Assembly (NCBI GenBank): GCA_025360685.1
Contig: JANYBR010000182.1
Location: 1-5,969 of the forward strand
Direction of reading: 5' to 3'
DNA length: 5,969 bases
Source: Pseudomonadota bacterium
GTDB taxonomy: Bacteria > Pseudomonadota > Alphaproteobacteria > Micropepsales > Micropepsaceae
A program made the position numbers and the translations under genes. Position 1 is the stretch's first letter. Every line of letters starts with the position of its first letter. The notes under the pieces are model-generated. The model was given only the letters and a program-made list of their open reading frames with translations. It had not been told where the DNA came from and searched no databases. Of this stretch, positions 5,436 through 5,969 are shown in pieces.

Positions 5436-5969
5436 ATGACGCTGGCCGCGACCGATCCGGTAGCTTTCTGGCATAGCCGCCGCGCGGTGGGATTCTGGCT
5501 GCTTTCGATCGTCGCCGTGATCCTCGCGATGATCACGGTCGGGGGGCTGACGCGGATCACCGGTTCTGGACTTTCGATTACCGAGTGGGACCCGATCATG
5601 GGTGCCATTCCGCCGCTCAACGACCCGGCATGGAATGAGGCCTTCGCCAAGTACCAGCACATTCCTCAATACACGCACGAGAACCGGGGTATGAGCCTTG
5701 ATCAGTTCAAGGGCATTTTCTGGTGGGAGTGGGCGCATCGCCTGCTGGGGCGGCTGCTTGGTGTTCTGTTTGCCGTGCCGTTCGTTTGGTTCGCGTGGAC
5801 CGGTGCAATCCGGCGTGAGGAGTGGCCCCGCATGGTCCTTCTTTTCACAGTCGGCGCTCTGCAGGCTTTTGTCGGCTGGTGGATGGTCGAGAGCGGCCTT
5901 GAGACAAGAGTAAGTGTTTCGCAGTACCGGCTCGCAATACATCTCGGCGTAGCGTTGCTCTTGTTGATG
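5436..5969 (+). CDS. ctaA: Heme A synthase (COX15/CtaA family), 3' end outside window
   Basis: The first 178 residues of heme A synthase are present, and the frame is open to the last base. This inner-membrane enzyme oxidises the C8 methyl of heme O to a formyl group to make heme A for aa3-type cytochrome c oxidase. Family marks are VGGLTRITGSGLSITEW (residues 35-51), WWEWAHRLLGR (96-106) with Glu98 and His101 in the E-x2-H arrangement of the first heme-ligand helix, VGWWMVESGL (146-155), and YRLAIHLG (164-171) with His169. Hydrophobic helices lie at about 19-38, 101-122, 131-150 and 168 onward. The loop after helix 1 has no Cys pair, unlike the Bacillus enzyme and as in other proteobacterial COX15 proteins. 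The ATG at 5436 is the only usual start codon between the in-frame stop at 5367 and the first helix. The second half, with the other heme-ligand pair, is off the edge. Confidence 0.96.
   Translation, partial: MTLAATDPVAFWHSRRAVGFWLLSIVAVILAMITVGGLTRITGSGLSITEWDPIMGAIPPLNDPAWNEAFAKYQHIPQYTHENRGMSLDQFKGIFWWEWAHRLLGRLLGVLFAVPFVWFAWTGAIRREEWPRMVLLFTVGALQAFVGWWMVESGLETRVSVSQYRLAIHLGVALLLLM

Noticed and set aside
5427..5942. Open frame of 171 codons on the minus strand opposite ctaA
   Set aside because: ctaA on the plus strand has unmistakable heme A synthase motifs; the antisense product has no family resemblance.

Overview
The window looks like a chromosomal segment of a GC-rich alphaproteobacterium, possibly Hyphomicrobiales. 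This rests on a small two-helix membrane protein that I recognise as DUF2842, a family known mostly from Alphaproteobacteria, and on a COX15-type heme A synthase without the cysteine pairs of the Bacillus type. Genes are packed with 1 to 4 base overlaps or gaps. There are no RNA genes, mobile elements, CRISPR arrays or long repeats that I can see, and the only intergenic space is 95 bases.

Layout: (1) A plus-strand operon fills 1-2566. It holds the 3' part of an ENPP-like phosphodiesterase of the alkaline phosphatase superfamily, a phytanoyl-CoA dioxygenase (PhyH)-like Fe(II)/2-oxoglutarate oxygenase, and an aldo/keto reductase. The visible catalytic residues of all three are intact. (2) A minus-strand operon fills 2563-5340, transcribed from the right: an exported TPR-family protein with a methionine-rich mature N-terminus, a monoacylglycerol-lipase-like alpha/beta hydrolase, and the DUF2842 protein. 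The two operons collide tail to tail and share the four bases CTAG as their two stop codons. (3) A 95-base divergent control region (5341-5435) separates the TPR gene from ctaA. (4) ctaA (heme A synthase) starts at 5436 and runs off the right edge.

How they may work together: the plus operon combines a phosphodiester- or phosphonate-type hydrolase, an oxygenase and a reductase. That suggests a small catabolic or modification pathway for a phosphorylated or lipid-like compound, but the substrate cannot be read from the sequence. In the minus operon the hydrolase and DUF2842 genes lack clear Shine-Dalgarno sites and are probably translated by coupling to the gene before them. ctaA supplies heme A to the aa3-type cytochrome oxidase. 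Its divergent pairing with an exported, Met- and His-rich protein gives a weak but testable hint of a metal or respiratory link.

I found no clear new system. The most interesting points are the three-enzyme cassette, the Trp-rich insertion in the phosphodiesterase, the Met-rich TPR protein beside ctaA, and the missing Shine-Dalgarno site at ctaA.
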